Counted from the first letter of the stretch, positions 1 through 9,172 are shown. The stretch: 64,000 bases of DNA from CAZWKQ01 sp964634005 (GCA_964634005.1 CAZWKQ010000004.1:124001-188000); one strand, 5' to 3'. Made by a program: numbers and translations. The notes: generated by a model from the letters alone, not told the origin.

Positions 1-1095
1 GAAGCACAAGAAATGCTTAGAAAATGGGAAAATAACGATAATGAAACCATCGAACTTTGGAAAATGATGAATGGTTGGGTATATGAGGGATTCGATGCTA
101 CTTACAAACTTTTAGGAATTGATTTCGACAAAACATATTACGAATCAGAAACGTATTTGCTTGGCAAAAAGATTGTAGAAAAAGGAATAAATGAAAATAA
201 GCTGGTAATTAAGGAAGATGGCAGTGTTTGGGCTGATTTGAAAGACGATGGTCTTGATGAAAAACTATTACTCAGAAACGATGGTACTTCAGTGTATATA
301 ACACAAGATTTAGGCACCGCCAATTTGCGTTACGACGAATATCAGCCCGAAAAAATGATTTATGTTGTTGGTAACGAACAAAATTATCACTTCGATGTAT
401 TGAAACTAATTTTAAAAAAATTAGGTTATAACTGGGCTGACTGCATATACCACCTATCGTACGGAATGGTAGAACTTCCCGAAGGGAAAATGAAATCGAG
501 AGAAGGTAATGTTGTTGATGCAGACGATCTTATACGTGAAATGCAACAAAACGCATACGAAAAAACTTTAGAATTAGGTAAAATTGACAATTTCGAATCG
601 GAAGAAGCAAAACAACTGTTCCATAAAATAGCATTGGGAGCTTTAAAATATTTTATTTTGAAAGTTGATCCTCAAAAAAATATGCTCTTTAACCCCAATG
701 AATCTATTGATTTTAATGGCAATACCGGTCCATTTATTCAATACACCTATGCTCGTATTAAGACCATGCTTTCGAAAACCAATGCCGATTTTGATATTGA
801 TAATACGACACTAAACCTCTCATTTACAAATAAAAAAGAAAAAAGAATTATAAGGCTTATTTTCGATTATCCTCAAATTATCGAAAATTCGGCAAATCAG
901 CTTAGTCCTGCAATAATTGCAAATTTTTTGTACGAATTAGCAAAAGAGTACAACGGATTTTATCAAGAAATTCCAATATTGAAAGAAAAAGACGAAGCTT
1001 CAAGAAATTTAAGACTCAAAATTTCTTGGTTTACGGCAAATGTTTTAAAGTCGGGAATGAAACTTTTAGGAATCGAAATGCCGGAAAGAATGTAA
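1..1095 (+). CDS. argS: Arginyl-tRNA synthetase, C-terminal part (5' end outside window)
   Basis: This class I synthetase charges tRNA-Arg with arginine in the cytoplasm. The frame is open from base 1, so the N-terminal part with the HIGH signature lies upstream. Visible are a catalytic-core stretch with VYITQDLGTANLRYDEY, the KMSKS-equivalent loop (GKMKSREGNVV, near base 485) and a C-terminal helical DALR-type anticodon-binding domain beginning near TGPFIQYTYAR. The end (GMKLLGIEMPERM) is typical of ArgS. The stop is 2 bases from the next start, so it probably leads a tight operon. Identity is secure; only the 5' boundary is missing. Confidence 0.96.
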   Translation, partial: EAQEMLRKWENNDNETIELWKMMNGWVYEGFDATYKLLGIDFDKTYYESETYLLGKKIVEKGINENKLVIKEDGSVWADLKDDGLDEKLLLRNDGTSVYITQDLGTANLRYDEYQPEKMIYVVGNEQNYHFDVLKLILKKLGYNWADCIYHLSYGMVELPEGKMKSREGNVVDADDLIREMQQNAYEKTLELGKIDNFESEEAKQLFHKIALGALKYFILKVDPQKNMLFNPNESIDFNGNTGPFIQYTYARIKTMLSKTNADFDIDNTTLNLSFTNKKEKRIIRLIFDYPQIIENSANQLSPAIIANFLYELAKEYNGFYQEIPILKEKDEASRNLRLKISWFTANVLKSGMKLLGIEMPERM

Positions 1096-1097
1096 AA

Positions 1098-1757
1098 ATG
1101 AGCTGTTTTATTGATATACATTCGCATAACATTGAATCGAATGCTGAAATTTGTATTCATAATCTTGACTTAAGATATGACCTCCCTAAAGCTTCGATGA
1201 ATATAAAATTTTCAGCAGGAATACATCCTTGGTATATTGATGATAATTGGAGTTTTTATTTAGAAAAAACGGAAAAATTACTTTCGGAATCGAAAATTTC
1301 GGCTATAGGTGAATGTGGAATTGATTTGATAAAAAATAGAAATTTAGAATTGCAGAAAACAGTATTTATTGAACAAGCAAAATTGGCTGAAAAATACAAT
1401 AAACCATTGATAATTCATTGTGTTAAAGGATACAATATTCTTATTGAAATAACAAAAAAGCATAACTTCACGAAACCTATGATTTTTCACGGTTTCAACA
1501 ATAAAACAGAAATTGCAAAAAAACTTATCGAAGAAGGTTTTTATATTTCATTCGGAAAATCATTGTTTAATATTAAATCTAATTCTGCCGAAGTTTTAAA
1601 ATCTATTCCTAAAGATAGATTTTTTTTAGAAACAGATGATTACAATAAAGATATTTATTCCATTTACAATAAAGCCTCAGAAATTCTGAACATACCAATA
1701 GATGAACTTTCAAATCAAATAAAAATAAATTATAACACGATATTTCATGAAAAATAG
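1098..1757 (+). CDS. TatD-family metal-dependent hydrolase (putative DNase)
   Basis: A 219-residue TIM-barrel metallohydrolase of the TatD family; members act as cytoplasmic 3'-5' exonucleases or related hydrolases. The metal-ligand set is visible: HSH at residues 8-10, Glu in IGECGID, His in IIHC and FHGF, and Asp in LETDDY. I chose the ATG that gives MSCFIDIHSH because an upstream in-frame ATG at 1026 would overlap argS by 70 bases and add residues unlike the family. It is somewhat shorter than the usual 250-265 residues. It overlaps the following nuclease gene by 11 bases. The exact substrate cannot be told from sequence. Confidence 0.85.
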   Translation: MSCFIDIHSHNIESNAEICIHNLDLRYDLPKASMNIKFSAGIHPWYIDDNWSFYLEKTEKLLSESKISAIGECGIDLIKNRNLELQKTVFIEQAKLAEKYNKPLIIHCVKGYNILIEITKKHNFTKPMIFHGFNNKTEIAKKLIEEGFYISFGKSLFNIKSNSAEVLKSIPKDRFFLETDDYNKDIYSIYNKASEILNIPIDELSNQIKINYNTIFHEK

Positions 1758-2406
1758 AAGTAAATCATTGAAATTATTGATGCTTATAATTCTATTTCCA
1801 TTTATTGGGTTTGGTCAAAAGTACGACACTATGATACATACTGCTATTTATACTTCTTATTTTGATAAATCGCTGAAAGTACCGGTAGTTGTGAGTTATA
1901 AACTGTATAAAGGCGGTGGAAACTGCAGCAGGAAAGGCTTAAGTTTCAACAATGATATTAAAACATTGTGCACCGCATCAGACAATGATTACAAAAAATC
2001 AGGGTACGACCGTGGACATTTGGCTAACGCCGAGGATTTTGCTTACAATTGCGACTTAATGAAACTAACTTTCAGATATTATAATTGTGTTCCTCAAACA
2101 GTAAAACTAAACAGAGGAATATGGAAAACAAAAGAAACAGAAATAAGAAAAATTTCACAAAACGATAGTCTGTTTGTTATAATTATAAATAAATTTGGGA
2201 AACTAAAAATTGGCAAAAATGTTGGCGTTCCGGAATATTGTATTAAAGCAACATATAGTCTTACAACACTAAAACCTATATCGGTATTTTATGTTACAAA
2301 CACCAATTTGCCATTTTACAAAGAAAGTACTATTAGTCAAGTTGACAGCTTATTTTCAATAAAGGTTGAAACTTTTTTAACTCATTACTTAAAAAAAGAC
2401 AAATGA
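1747..2406 (+). CDS. Secreted DNA/RNA non-specific endonuclease (NUC family)
   Basis: A 219-residue protein with an N-terminal signal peptide (hydrophobic LLMLIILFPFIGFG, residues 10-23) and a beta-beta-alpha-metal nuclease domain like Serratia nuclease. The hallmark DRGH follows YDRGHLANAEDF near residue 94, with the catalytic His, and downstream NCVPQ plus NRGIWK match the conserved Asn/Trp region. It should cleave DNA and RNA outside the cytoplasm with one divalent metal. It overlaps the TatD gene upstream and shares an ATGA with tsaD downstream, so it is translationally coupled to cytoplasmic genes, which is odd for an exported nuclease. Confidence 0.85.
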   Translation: MKNRSKSLKLLMLIILFPFIGFGQKYDTMIHTAIYTSYFDKSLKVPVVVSYKLYKGGGNCSRKGLSFNNDIKTLCTASDNDYKKSGYDRGHLANAEDFAYNCDLMKLTFRYYNCVPQTVKLNRGIWKTKETEIRKISQNDSLFVIIINKFGKLKIGKNVGVPEYCIKATYSLTTLKPISVFYVTNTNLPFYKESTISQVDSLFSIKVETFLTHYLKKDK

Positions 2407-3413
2407 TACATATACTTGCAATAGAGACATCGTGCGACGACACTTCGGCAGCAATAAGCTGCAACAATAAAATAAAAGCAAATATAATAGCAAACCAAAA
2501 AGTTCATGAACAGTACGGCGGAGTTGTTCCCGAGCTTGCCTCGAGAGCACATCAGCAAAACATTGTACCTGTTGTTGATATTGCATTAAAAAAATCGAAT
2601 TTGTCATTAAAAGAAATCGATGCAGTAGCATTTACACTTGGTCCGGGTTTGCTTGGTTCGCTTCTGGTTGGAGCTTCATTTGCAAAAACTTTATCATTGG
2701 CTATAAATAAACCTTTGATTACCGTCGACCACCTTGAAGCACATACTCTTTCGCACTTTATTGCGGAAAACGACGAACAAAAAATGCCACAATTTCCTTT
2801 TTTATGCTTGCTTGTTTCGGGAGGGCATACTCAAATAATGTTAATGAAAGATTATTTTAGTAATGAAATAATTGGAGAAACCATTGATGACGCAGCCGGA
2901 GAAGCATACGATAAAGCTGCAAAAATTATGGGCTTACAATACCCGGGCGGTCCGATTATCGATAAATTGTCGGTTTTGGGAAATCATTTGAAATATAAAT
3001 TCGCTGAACCTCAAATCCCTGATTTGAATTTCAGTTTTAGCGGATTAAAGACCTCTTTTCTATATTTTATCAGAGATAATTTGAAAAACGATCCCAATTT
3101 TATCGAAATAAACAAGAATGATCTTGCTGCATCTATTCAGTTTACAATTAACAATATGCTTGTTAAAAAGCTTATTAAAGCATCGAAAATAACCGGAATT
3201 AAACAGATTGCCATTGCAGGCGGTGTTTCTGCCAATAACGGACTCAGAAAAATGCTTTATGAAACATCAGTGAAAATGGGATGGGATTTATTTATTCCAA
3301 AATTCGAATATACTACCGATAATGCTGCAATGGTAGCTGTTTCGGCATACTATAAATACCTGAAAGGAGAATTTTCAAATCTGAATATTACTCCTTATGC
3401 AAGAAAAAGTTAA
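2403..3413 (+). CDS. tsaD: tRNA N6-threonylcarbamoyladenosine transferase TsaD
   Basis: TsaD transfers the threonylcarbamoyl group from TC-AMP to A37 of ANN-decoding tRNAs, working with TsaB and TsaE. The 336-residue length is normal. Visible are the N-terminal ASKHA motif (AIETSCDDTSAA), the iron-binding HxxxH (His110 and His114 in VDHLEAH), SGGHT at 139-143 and the GGVSANNGLR segment near the C-terminus. The start overlaps the nuclease stop as ATGA. The partner genes tsaB, tsaE and tsaC are not in the window. The gene converges with the next one, with only 20 bases between them and no clear hairpin. Confidence 0.97.
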   Translation: MIHILAIETSCDDTSAAISCNNKIKANIIANQKVHEQYGGVVPELASRAHQQNIVPVVDIALKKSNLSLKEIDAVAFTLGPGLLGSLLVGASFAKTLSLAINKPLITVDHLEAHTLSHFIAENDEQKMPQFPFLCLLVSGGHTQIMLMKDYFSNEIIGETIDDAAGEAYDKAAKIMGLQYPGGPIIDKLSVLGNHLKYKFAEPQIPDLNFSFSGLKTSFLYFIRDNLKNDPNFIEINKNDLAASIQFTINNMLVKKLIKASKITGIKQIAIAGGVSANNGLRKMLYETSVKMGWDLFIPKFEYTTDNAAMVAVSAYYKYLKGEFSNLNITPYARKS

Positions 3414-3433
3414 TAAACATAAATTTAATGATA

Positions 3434-4543
3434 CTAAGGCAATAGTTCGGTAAGTTTTTTTAACAACAAATCACCTCTTAAATCTTTTGCAATAATAATA
3501 CCGTTTTTGTCAATCAAAACTGAATGCGGAATAGAAATAACTCCATAATCGCTTCCTGCTTGGCTCCCCCACCCTTTGAGATCGGTAACATTTGTCCATA
3601 TTAAACCGTCGTCTTTTATTGCCTTTATCCAGCTATTCTTATTTTGATCGAGTGAAACTCCAAAGATTTCAAAGCCTTTATGTTTAAACTTATTATAAAC
3701 ATTAACCAAATTGGGATTTTCCTTTCGACACGGTGCACACCACGATGCCCAGAAGTCAACAAGAACGTATTTACCTTTCAAATCCGATAATCTCACTAAA
3801 CGACCCGATGTATCGGCAAGTGCGATTTCCACAAATGGCATCCCGATTGCTGTTTTTCTAAGAATATTAACTCTTTCGGTTAATTTCTTTCCTAAAAAAG
3901 TATTTAAAATATAAGCCGGATAATTGCTTACTATTGTATCGAGGTCGTGGAAATCGATATAATACAACATTTGAGTAAAAACAATGTAGGGTGAAACTAT
4001 CGACATAGAATTATTTTTTGCAAATAGTTTCATAAAATTTATTTGATGATTAAAAACTTCGGTAGATATTGAGTCATATAGTTTCATCTCACTGCTGTTA
4101 CCTTCATTTAAAGCTTTGTTATACTTATTCTTACAGTCTTCCTGCAATTGAGCAAAAATTCCCATTTCATGCATAAATTTTTCATAATCGGTTTGGGGTT
4201 TACTGCCGGTAATCTTTACAGATTCCAAAGAATCAACATTTCCTGTAATCATTATATCCGAATTTTCGAGAAAAAATGTAATATTTTTCCTTATTGATTC
4301 CAAAGAAATAAATGCCATATCCTGATTTGATATTTTTCCCGAAAAAATAAAATTCCCTTTTTTTGAAATAGTTGAATCAATAGTATAAGGAATGCCTTTA
4401 GAATCATTAATTTTCAAAACTACAGGCATATCGGCCAAACCGGATATTCTTGCATTTATTCTGAAAACATTTTTCGGATTTTGTGCAATTGATGAAATAA
4501 ATAAAATCAATAGGATACAAAAAGTCAACAATTTATTTTTCAT
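3434..4543 (-). CDS. TlpA/ResA-like periplasmic thiol-disulfide oxidoreductase with DUF4369-like N-domain
   Basis: An exported thioredoxin-fold protein. A signal peptide (LLTFCILLILFISSIAQ) is followed by a beta-rich region of about 100 residues resembling DUF4369, a helical linker, and a C-terminal AhpC/TSA-type domain with the redox motif WCAPC. It should reduce or isomerise disulfides in envelope proteins, as the Bacteroidota TlpA-like family does. An in-frame ATG four codons upstream (4555) is possible; I prefer the start giving MKNKLLTF because it makes a normal signal peptide. The gene lies downstream of the eno terminator, so it probably has its own weak promoter or depends on readthrough. 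Confidence 0.85.
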   Translation of the reverse strand: MKNKLLTFCILLILFISSIAQNPKNVFRINARISGLADMPVVLKINDSKGIPYTIDSTISKKGNFIFSGKISNQDMAFISLESIRKNITFFLENSDIMITGNVDSLESVKITGSKPQTDYEKFMHEMGIFAQLQEDCKNKYNKALNEGNSSEMKLYDSISTEVFNHQINFMKLFAKNNSMSIVSPYIVFTQMLYYIDFHDLDTIVSNYPAYILNTFLGKKLTERVNILRKTAIGMPFVEIALADTSGRLVRLSDLKGKYVLVDFWASWCAPCRKENPNLVNVYNKFKHKGFEIFGVSLDQNKNSWIKAIKDDGLIWTNVTDLKGWGSQAGSDYGVISIPHSVLIDKNGIIIAKDLRGDLLLKKLTELLP

Positions 4544-4562
4544 AAACCGAAACAAATAAAAA

Positions 4563-4597
4563 AGCTCTCAATTTCTTGAATAAAAAAATTGAGAGCT
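4563..4597 (-). terminator. Rho-independent terminator of eno
   Basis: A perfect 12-bp inverted repeat (AGCTCTCAATTT paired with AAATTGAGAGCT, 11-base loop). On the minus strand it is followed by a run of six T. It begins 15 bases after the eno stop and separates eno from the TlpA-like gene. Confidence 0.9.
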
Positions 4598-4612
4598 GAG
4601 AGTTAAATTAAA

Positions 4613-5899
4613 TTATAAATATTTAAATTGTTTACCTAAATATAAAGCTACATCGCCTAATGATTCTTCAATTCTGATAAGCTGATTGTACTTGGCAATT
4701 CTTTCGGAACGGCAAGCAGAACCGGTTTTAATCAATCCGGTATTTAATGCTACAGCCAAATCGGCAATTGTGGTATCTTCGGTTTCGCCCGAACGGTGAC
4801 TAATAACGGAAGTGTACTGATATGCTGTTGCCATATTAACAGCATCAATAGTTTCAGATAAAGTACCTATCTGGTTCACTTTTATTAAGATAGAATTAGC
4901 AATTTTTTTGTCAATTCCTTGCTTAAGTCTTATTACGTTAGTAACAAAAATATCATCACCGACCAATTGAATTTTACTTCCTAATCTATCGGTTAAAATT
5001 TTCCATCCATCCCAGTCGTCTTCGGCCATACCGTCTTCGAGTGATATTATAGGATATTTTTTAATCCAGTTATCCCAATAATCAACCATTTGAGCGGGAG
5101 TTAATTTATCTCCTGTAGATTTATGAAGATGATAAACATTTTCTTCAGGAATAAAATACTCTGATGAAGCGGGGTCAAGAGCAATATAAACATCTTCTCC
5201 GGGTTTATAACCGGCATTTTCTATTGCCTGAAGTATAACTGTAACAGCTTCTTCGTTCGATTTTAAATTTGGAGCAAAACCGCCTTCATCACCAACATTT
5301 GTAGAATAACCTTGCTTTTTAAGAACCGATTTCAAACTGTGAAACACTTCGGAGCCCATTCTAATAGCCTGATTAAATGAATTTGCCCCAATAGGCATTA
5401 TCATGAATTCTTGAAAATCAATAGAGTTGTCGGCATGCGAACCTCCATTTAAAATATTCATCATTGGAATAGGGAGTATATGTGCATTTGTGCCGCCAAT
5501 ATATCTATACAAAGGTTGGCCTGTTTCCTGAGCGGCTGCGTTGGCAACAGCTAGAGAAACACCTAAAATAGCATTGGCTCCAAGGTTCGACTTATTTGGA
5601 GTACCGTCAATTTCAATCATTCTTTTATCGATTTCTCTTTGATCAGTAACATAATAACCCTTCAATTCCTCGTTTAGAGTTTTATTTACATTCTGAATGG
5701 CTTTTAAAACACCTTTTCCTGAATATAACGATTTATCACCATCTCGCAATTCAACAGCTTCATGAATTCCGGTTGATGCTCCGGATGGAACAGCAGCTCT
5801 GCCAACTACTCCGTTATTTGTAACAACTTCAACTTCAATTGTAGGATTTCCTCTCGAATCTAATATCTGTCTCGCATAAATATTTAATATTGTGCTCAT
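4613..5899 (-). CDS. eno: Enolase (phosphopyruvate hydratase)
   Basis: Enolase converts 2-phosphoglycerate to phosphoenolpyruvate in glycolysis, in the cytoplasm, using Mg2+. The 428-residue length is typical. Recognisable segments are SGASTGIHEAVELRDGD near the N-terminus, the metal-ligand and catalytic region (ISLEDGMAEDDWDGW, VGDDIFVTN, ILIKVNQIGTLSE) and the signature SHRSGETEDTTIADLAV. The gene follows the rplQ terminator, has a TAATTTTG promoter element of its own and ends at a strong hairpin, so it looks like a single-gene transcript. Confidence 0.98.
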   Translation of the reverse strand: MSTILNIYARQILDSRGNPTIEVEVVTNNGVVGRAAVPSGASTGIHEAVELRDGDKSLYSGKGVLKAIQNVNKTLNEELKGYYVTDQREIDKRMIEIDGTPNKSNLGANAILGVSLAVANAAAQETGQPLYRYIGGTNAHILPIPMMNILNGGSHADNSIDFQEFMIMPIGANSFNQAIRMGSEVFHSLKSVLKKQGYSTNVGDEGGFAPNLKSNEEAVTVILQAIENAGYKPGEDVYIALDPASSEYFIPEENVYHLHKSTGDKLTPAQMVDYWDNWIKKYPIISLEDGMAEDDWDGWKILTDRLGSKIQLVGDDIFVTNVIRLKQGIDKKIANSILIKVNQIGTLSETIDAVNMATAYQYTSVISHRSGETEDTTIADLAVALNTGLIKTGSACRSERIAKYNQLIRIEESLGDVALYLGKQFKYL

Positions 5900-5928
5900 A
5901 TTGATATGTTTTTAAATATTATAATTTT

Positions 5929-5936
5929 CAAAATTA
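5929..5936 (-). promoter_or_regulatory. Bacteroidota -7 element (TAATTTTG) for eno
   Basis: On the minus strand the bases read TAATTTTG, matching the TAnnTTTG consensus of the primary sigma factor in Bacteroidota, 29 bases before the eno start codon. No good -33 TTG is seen at the usual 19-21 base spacing. Confidence 0.55.
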
Positions 5937-5960
5937 CTATTTTTAAAACAAATTAAAATA

Positions 5961-5994
5961 AAAAAGAGGATAAAGTTAATAACTTTACCCTCTT
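5961..5994 (-). terminator. Terminator at the end of the ribosomal protein run
   Basis: A hairpin GAGGgTAAAGTT-ATT-AACTTTAtCCTC, then T residues on the minus strand, 18 bases after the rplQ stop. It marks the 3' end of the rpsL-to-rplQ transcription unit or units. Confidence 0.85.
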
Positions 5995-6011
5995 TTTCTG
6001 AATATAAGAAA

Positions 6012-6620
6012 TTATTCCTTATCAGCTTCTTCTTTATTTTCAGTATTCTCAGGTTTTTGTTCAACTTCAGATTTATCTTCAATTTGAGTTTCAGTTGCTG
6101 AAGTTGGTTCTTCAACCGGAGCTTCTACTGTTTCTTCAACTTTAGATTTGTTTTCAACTATCTTATTTTCAACTTTTTCTGCAGATGAATCGGCTTTTTT
6201 CTTACTTCTTTTTCTGCGGGTTGATTTACCTGCTTTTTCATCTTTAGCTTTCAACAGATTTTCGTTGTAATCAACTAATTCAATTATGCACATTTCTGCA
6301 TTGTCGCCCAGACGAGTTCCGGTTTTTAAAATTCTGGTATATCCACCGGGTCTGTTAGCAATTTTTTGAGAAATTTCTCTAAAAAGCTCAGAAACTGCCT
6401 CTTTACTTTGCAAGAAGCTGAAAACCATTCTTCTGGAATGAGTAGAATCTGTTTTAGCTCTGTTGATTATAGGTTCTACATATTTTCTTAATTCTTTTGC
6501 TTTAGCGACAGTGGTAGTGATTCTCTTATGCAAAATTAAAGAAGTAGCCATATTAGCGAGCATGTGCATTCTGTGCGAATGAGTTCTGCTTAACTTATTT
6601 ACTTTTCCTGCGTGTCTCAT
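6012..6620 (-). CDS. rplQ: 50S ribosomal protein L17 with long charged C-terminal extension
   Basis: L17 binds 23S rRNA near the exit-tunnel side of the large subunit. The first 115 or so residues are the conserved domain (MRHAGKVNKLSRTHSHRMHM, HKRITTT, GGYTRILK, ELVDYN). The remaining 85 residues are low complexity, first Lys/Arg-rich (STRRKRSKKK) and then Glu-rich, making the protein 202 residues against about 120-130 in Escherichia coli. Such extensions are common in Bacteroidota L17. It sits 5 bases after rpoA, the usual alpha-operon order, and is the last gene before the terminator. Confidence 0.97.
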   Translation of the reverse strand: MRHAGKVNKLSRTHSHRMHMLANMATSLILHKRITTTVAKAKELRKYVEPIINRAKTDSTHSRRMVFSFLQSKEAVSELFREISQKIANRPGGYTRILKTGTRLGDNAEMCIIELVDYNENLLKAKDEKAGKSTRRKRSKKKADSSAEKVENKIVENKSKVEETVEAPVEEPTSATETQIEDKSEVEQKPENTENKEEADKE

Positions 6621-6625
6621 TTCAA

Positions 6626-7618
6626 TTAATCTTTATCTAATTTATACTTTGCTATATTCATTCCAAATTCTAAATTTTTCGACTTTACCAATAGCTCAAG
6701 TTCAGTCAATGATTTTCTTCCGAAGTTTCTGAATTTCAATAAGTCGTTTTTATTGAAAGAAACAAGTTCTCCCAAAGTTTCAACTTCAGCAGCTTTTAAG
6801 CAATTTAAAGCTCTGACTGACAAGTCCATATCAACAAGTTTTGTTTTAAGCAATTGGCGTATGTGTAATGTATTTTCGTCGAATTCTTCGGCAATTGCTT
6901 TTTCTTCCATTTCGAGAGTAATTCTCTCATCGGAGAATAACATAAAATGTTGAATCAGGATTTTAGCTGCTTCTTTAAGAGCATCTTTAGGATGAATTGA
7001 ACCATCGGTGTAGATTTCAATTATCAACTTTTCGTAGTCAGTTTTTTGTTCTACCCTATAGTTTTCGATAGCGTATTTTACATTTCTTATAGGAGTATGG
7101 ATAGAATCCATTGCTATTGTGCCTATAGAGTCATTATGATTTTTATTTTCCTCAGCAGGCACATAACCTCTTCCTTTATTGATAAATATTTCCATTTTCA
7201 ATTTTACGGAAGGGTCCATGTTGCAAATAACATGTTCGGGATTTAAAACTTGAAATCCGTTTAAAAACTTATTTATATCACCTGCTTTAAAAACATCCTG
7301 TCCTGAGATATTTACTAATATTCTTTCGTGAGTAACATTTTCGATTTGACGTTTAAAACGGATTTGTTTAAGATTGAGAACAATTTCGGTTACATCTTCA
7401 ACTACTCCTTTTATTGTTGAAAATTCCTGCTCTACGCCTTCAATTTTTACGGAGGTAATTGCAAAACCTTCGAGTGAAGACAAAAGTATTCTTCTTAGAG
7501 CGTTCCCAACAGTTATTCCATAACCGGGTTCTAATGGACGAAATTCAAAAATACCGTGAAATTCGTCAGCTTCAATCATTATGACCTTGTCTGGTTTTTG
7601 AAAAGCTAATATTGCCAT
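6626..7618 (-). CDS. rpoA: DNA-directed RNA polymerase subunit alpha
   Basis: The alpha subunit dimerises to nucleate RNA polymerase assembly and contacts upstream DNA and activators. Residues 1-230 form the N-terminal assembly domain (FEFRPLEPGYGITVGNALRRILLSSLEG is partly visible as the signature region). The C-terminal domain carries SVRALNCLKAAEVETLGEL, including the Arg that binds UP elements in characterised homologues, and FGRKSLTELE. At 330 residues the length is standard. It lies between rpsD (62 bases upstream) and rplQ (5 bases downstream). Confidence 0.98.
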   Translation of the reverse strand: MAILAFQKPDKVIMIEADEFHGIFEFRPLEPGYGITVGNALRRILLSSLEGFAITSVKIEGVEQEFSTIKGVVEDVTEIVLNLKQIRFKRQIENVTHERILVNISGQDVFKAGDINKFLNGFQVLNPEHVICNMDPSVKLKMEIFINKGRGYVPAEENKNHNDSIGTIAMDSIHTPIRNVKYAIENYRVEQKTDYEKLIIEIYTDGSIHPKDALKEAAKILIQHFMLFSDERITLEMEEKAIAEEFDENTLHIRQLLKTKLVDMDLSVRALNCLKAAEVETLGELVSFNKNDLLKFRNFGRKSLTELELLVKSKNLEFGMNIAKYKLDKD

Positions 7619-7680
7619 TTGGTTTTTATTATCAGTTTTTATAATTATACGTTGATTTACAACGATTTTATTTTCAATTA

Positions 7681-8286
7681 TTACTTAGAGTACAATTCTA
7701 CTATAAGTTGTTCTTTAATATTTTCAGGGATTTCTGCTCTTTCGGGGTAGTTCAAAAATTTTCCTGTCATAGTAGCATTATCCCATTCGAGCCATGAAAA
7801 CTGATTTACTCTTGATGCAAGAGAATTAGTAATAACTTCAAGAGATTTTGATTTTTCTCTTACAGCAATAATATCACCTTGTTTCAAAGAATAAGAAGGA
7901 ATATTTACAACATTTCCATTAACAGTAATATGGCGATGAGAAACCAGCTGACGAGCAGCACTTCTGGTTGGAGCTATTCCGAGACGATAAACTACGTTAT
8001 CCAAGCGTGATTCAATTAGTTGCAATAAATTTTCACCTGTGATACCCTTTTTATGAGAAGCTTTTATGAATATGTTTTTAAATTGTTTTTCCAAAATACC
8101 ATAAGTATATTTTGCTTTTTGTTTTTCCTGCAACTGTAATCCATACTCAGACTGTTTAGCTCTTCTTTTGTTAGCGCCGTGTTGTCCGGGAGGATAATTC
8201 TTTTTCTCATACGAACGATCGGGTCCGAAAATCGGATCTCTAAATTTTCTTGCAATTTTGGTTTTTGGACCTATATATCTTGCCAT
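7681..8286 (-). CDS. rpsD: 30S ribosomal protein S4, zinc-independent form
   Basis: S4 is a primary 16S rRNA binder that nucleates 30S body assembly and helps maintain accuracy; in Escherichia coli it also represses the alpha operon. The 201-residue protein has an N-terminal domain (MARYIGPKTKIARKF) without the four-Cys zinc knuckle found in some S4 proteins, then an S4 RNA-binding domain (LDNVVYRLGIAPTRSAARQL, HRHITVNG). It is 32 bases after rpsK and precedes rpoA, as in most bacteria. Confidence 0.97.
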   Translation of the reverse strand: MARYIGPKTKIARKFRDPIFGPDRSYEKKNYPPGQHGANKRRAKQSEYGLQLQEKQKAKYTYGILEKQFKNIFIKASHKKGITGENLLQLIESRLDNVVYRLGIAPTRSAARQLVSHRHITVNGNVVNIPSYSLKQGDIIAVREKSKSLEVITNSLASRVNQFSWLEWDNATMTGKFLNYPERAEIPENIKEQLIVELYSK

Positions 8287-8318
8287 AATTTAAACTAATT
8301 TTATTTTCTAAACAAATT

Positions 8319-8708
8319 TTATACTCTTCTACGTTTTGGTGGTCTGCAACCGTTATGAGGTAATGGAGTAACGTCTTGAATTTCGATAACCTCAATTCCT
8401 GATGAATGAATGGTTCGAATTGCAGATTCTCTACCGGCACCCGGACCTTTAACATATACCTTAACTTTACGCAGTCCAAGATCATAAGCAACCTTTGAGC
8501 AATCTGCGGCAGCCATTTGAGCTGCATAAGGCGTGTTTTTCTTTGAACCTTTAAATCCCATTTTTCCGGCTGAAGCCCAAGAAATAACCTGACCGGCATT
8601 ATTTGTCAGTGAAATTATTATATTGTTAAAAGTAGCATTTATGAATGCTTTACCTAAAGGTTCAACCTTTACTACTCTTTTCTTTGTTACTTTAGCAGTT
8701 TTTGCCAT
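8319..8708 (-). CDS. rpsK: 30S ribosomal protein S11
   Basis: S11 lies on the 30S platform next to S18 and the 3' end of 16S rRNA and affects mRNA binding. The 129-residue sequence contains the usual NTIISLT-like stretch (NNIIISLTNNAGQV), GFKGSKKNTPYAAQ, GPGAGRESAIRTI and the terminal PLPHNGCRPPKRRRV. It sits between rpsM and rpsD in the alpha operon order. Confidence 0.98.
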   Translation of the reverse strand: MAKTAKVTKKRVVKVEPLGKAFINATFNNIIISLTNNAGQVISWASAGKMGFKGSKKNTPYAAQMAAADCSKVAYDLGLRKVKVYVKGPGAGRESAIRTIHSSGIEVIEIQDVTPLPHNGCRPPKRRRV

Positions 8709-8757
8709 ATTTTATTTTTTTAAAAACTTCTTTTATAATTATTAATCATACTATTTT

Positions 8758-9138
8758 TTAGCCTTTAGGAGCTTTTTTCTTATTTGCAACAGTTTTCTTT
8801 CTTCCTTTTCTGGTTCTTGCATTGTTCTTAGTACTCTGTCCTCTCACAGGTAAACCGATACGATGTCTTATGCCCCTGTAGCAGCCAATGTCCATTAATC
8901 TTTTAATGTTCATTTGTACTTCTGACCTTAAAGCACCTTCAACTTTATATTTATCGTTGATAATAGTACGTATAGCGTTTTGTTCATCGTCTGTCCAGTC
9001 AGAAACTTTTTTGTTGACATCAACATTAGCTTCTTTTAAAATTTTTTGGGCTGAACTTTTACCTATACCGTAAATGTAGGTTAATCCTATTTCGCCTCTT
9101 TTGTTTTTCGGTAAATCTATTCCTGCAATTCTTGCCAT
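8758..9138 (-). CDS. rpsM: 30S ribosomal protein S13
   Basis: S13 is in the 30S head and forms bridges to the 50S subunit near the P-site tRNA. The 126-residue protein has the N-terminal MARIAGIDLPKNKRGEIGLT, a helix-two-turn-helix region, RGIRHRIGLPVRGQ and a basic tail (NNARTRKGRKK) that reaches toward tRNA in known structures. It follows rpmJ by 34 bases, the conserved infA-rpmJ-rpsM-rpsK order. Confidence 0.98.
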   Translation of the reverse strand: MARIAGIDLPKNKRGEIGLTYIYGIGKSSAQKILKEANVDVNKKVSDWTDDEQNAIRTIINDKYKVEGALRSEVQMNIKRLMDIGCYRGIRHRIGLPVRGQSTKNNARTRKGRKKTVANKKKAPKG

Positions 9139-9172
9139 ATAATATTTAAATATTTTGGATTAATTAAATATG

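Noticed and set aside
1026..1097. Possible extension of the TatD gene into the end of argS
   Set aside because: The added residues do not fit the family, and a start 2 bases after the argS stop gives the conserved N-terminus.
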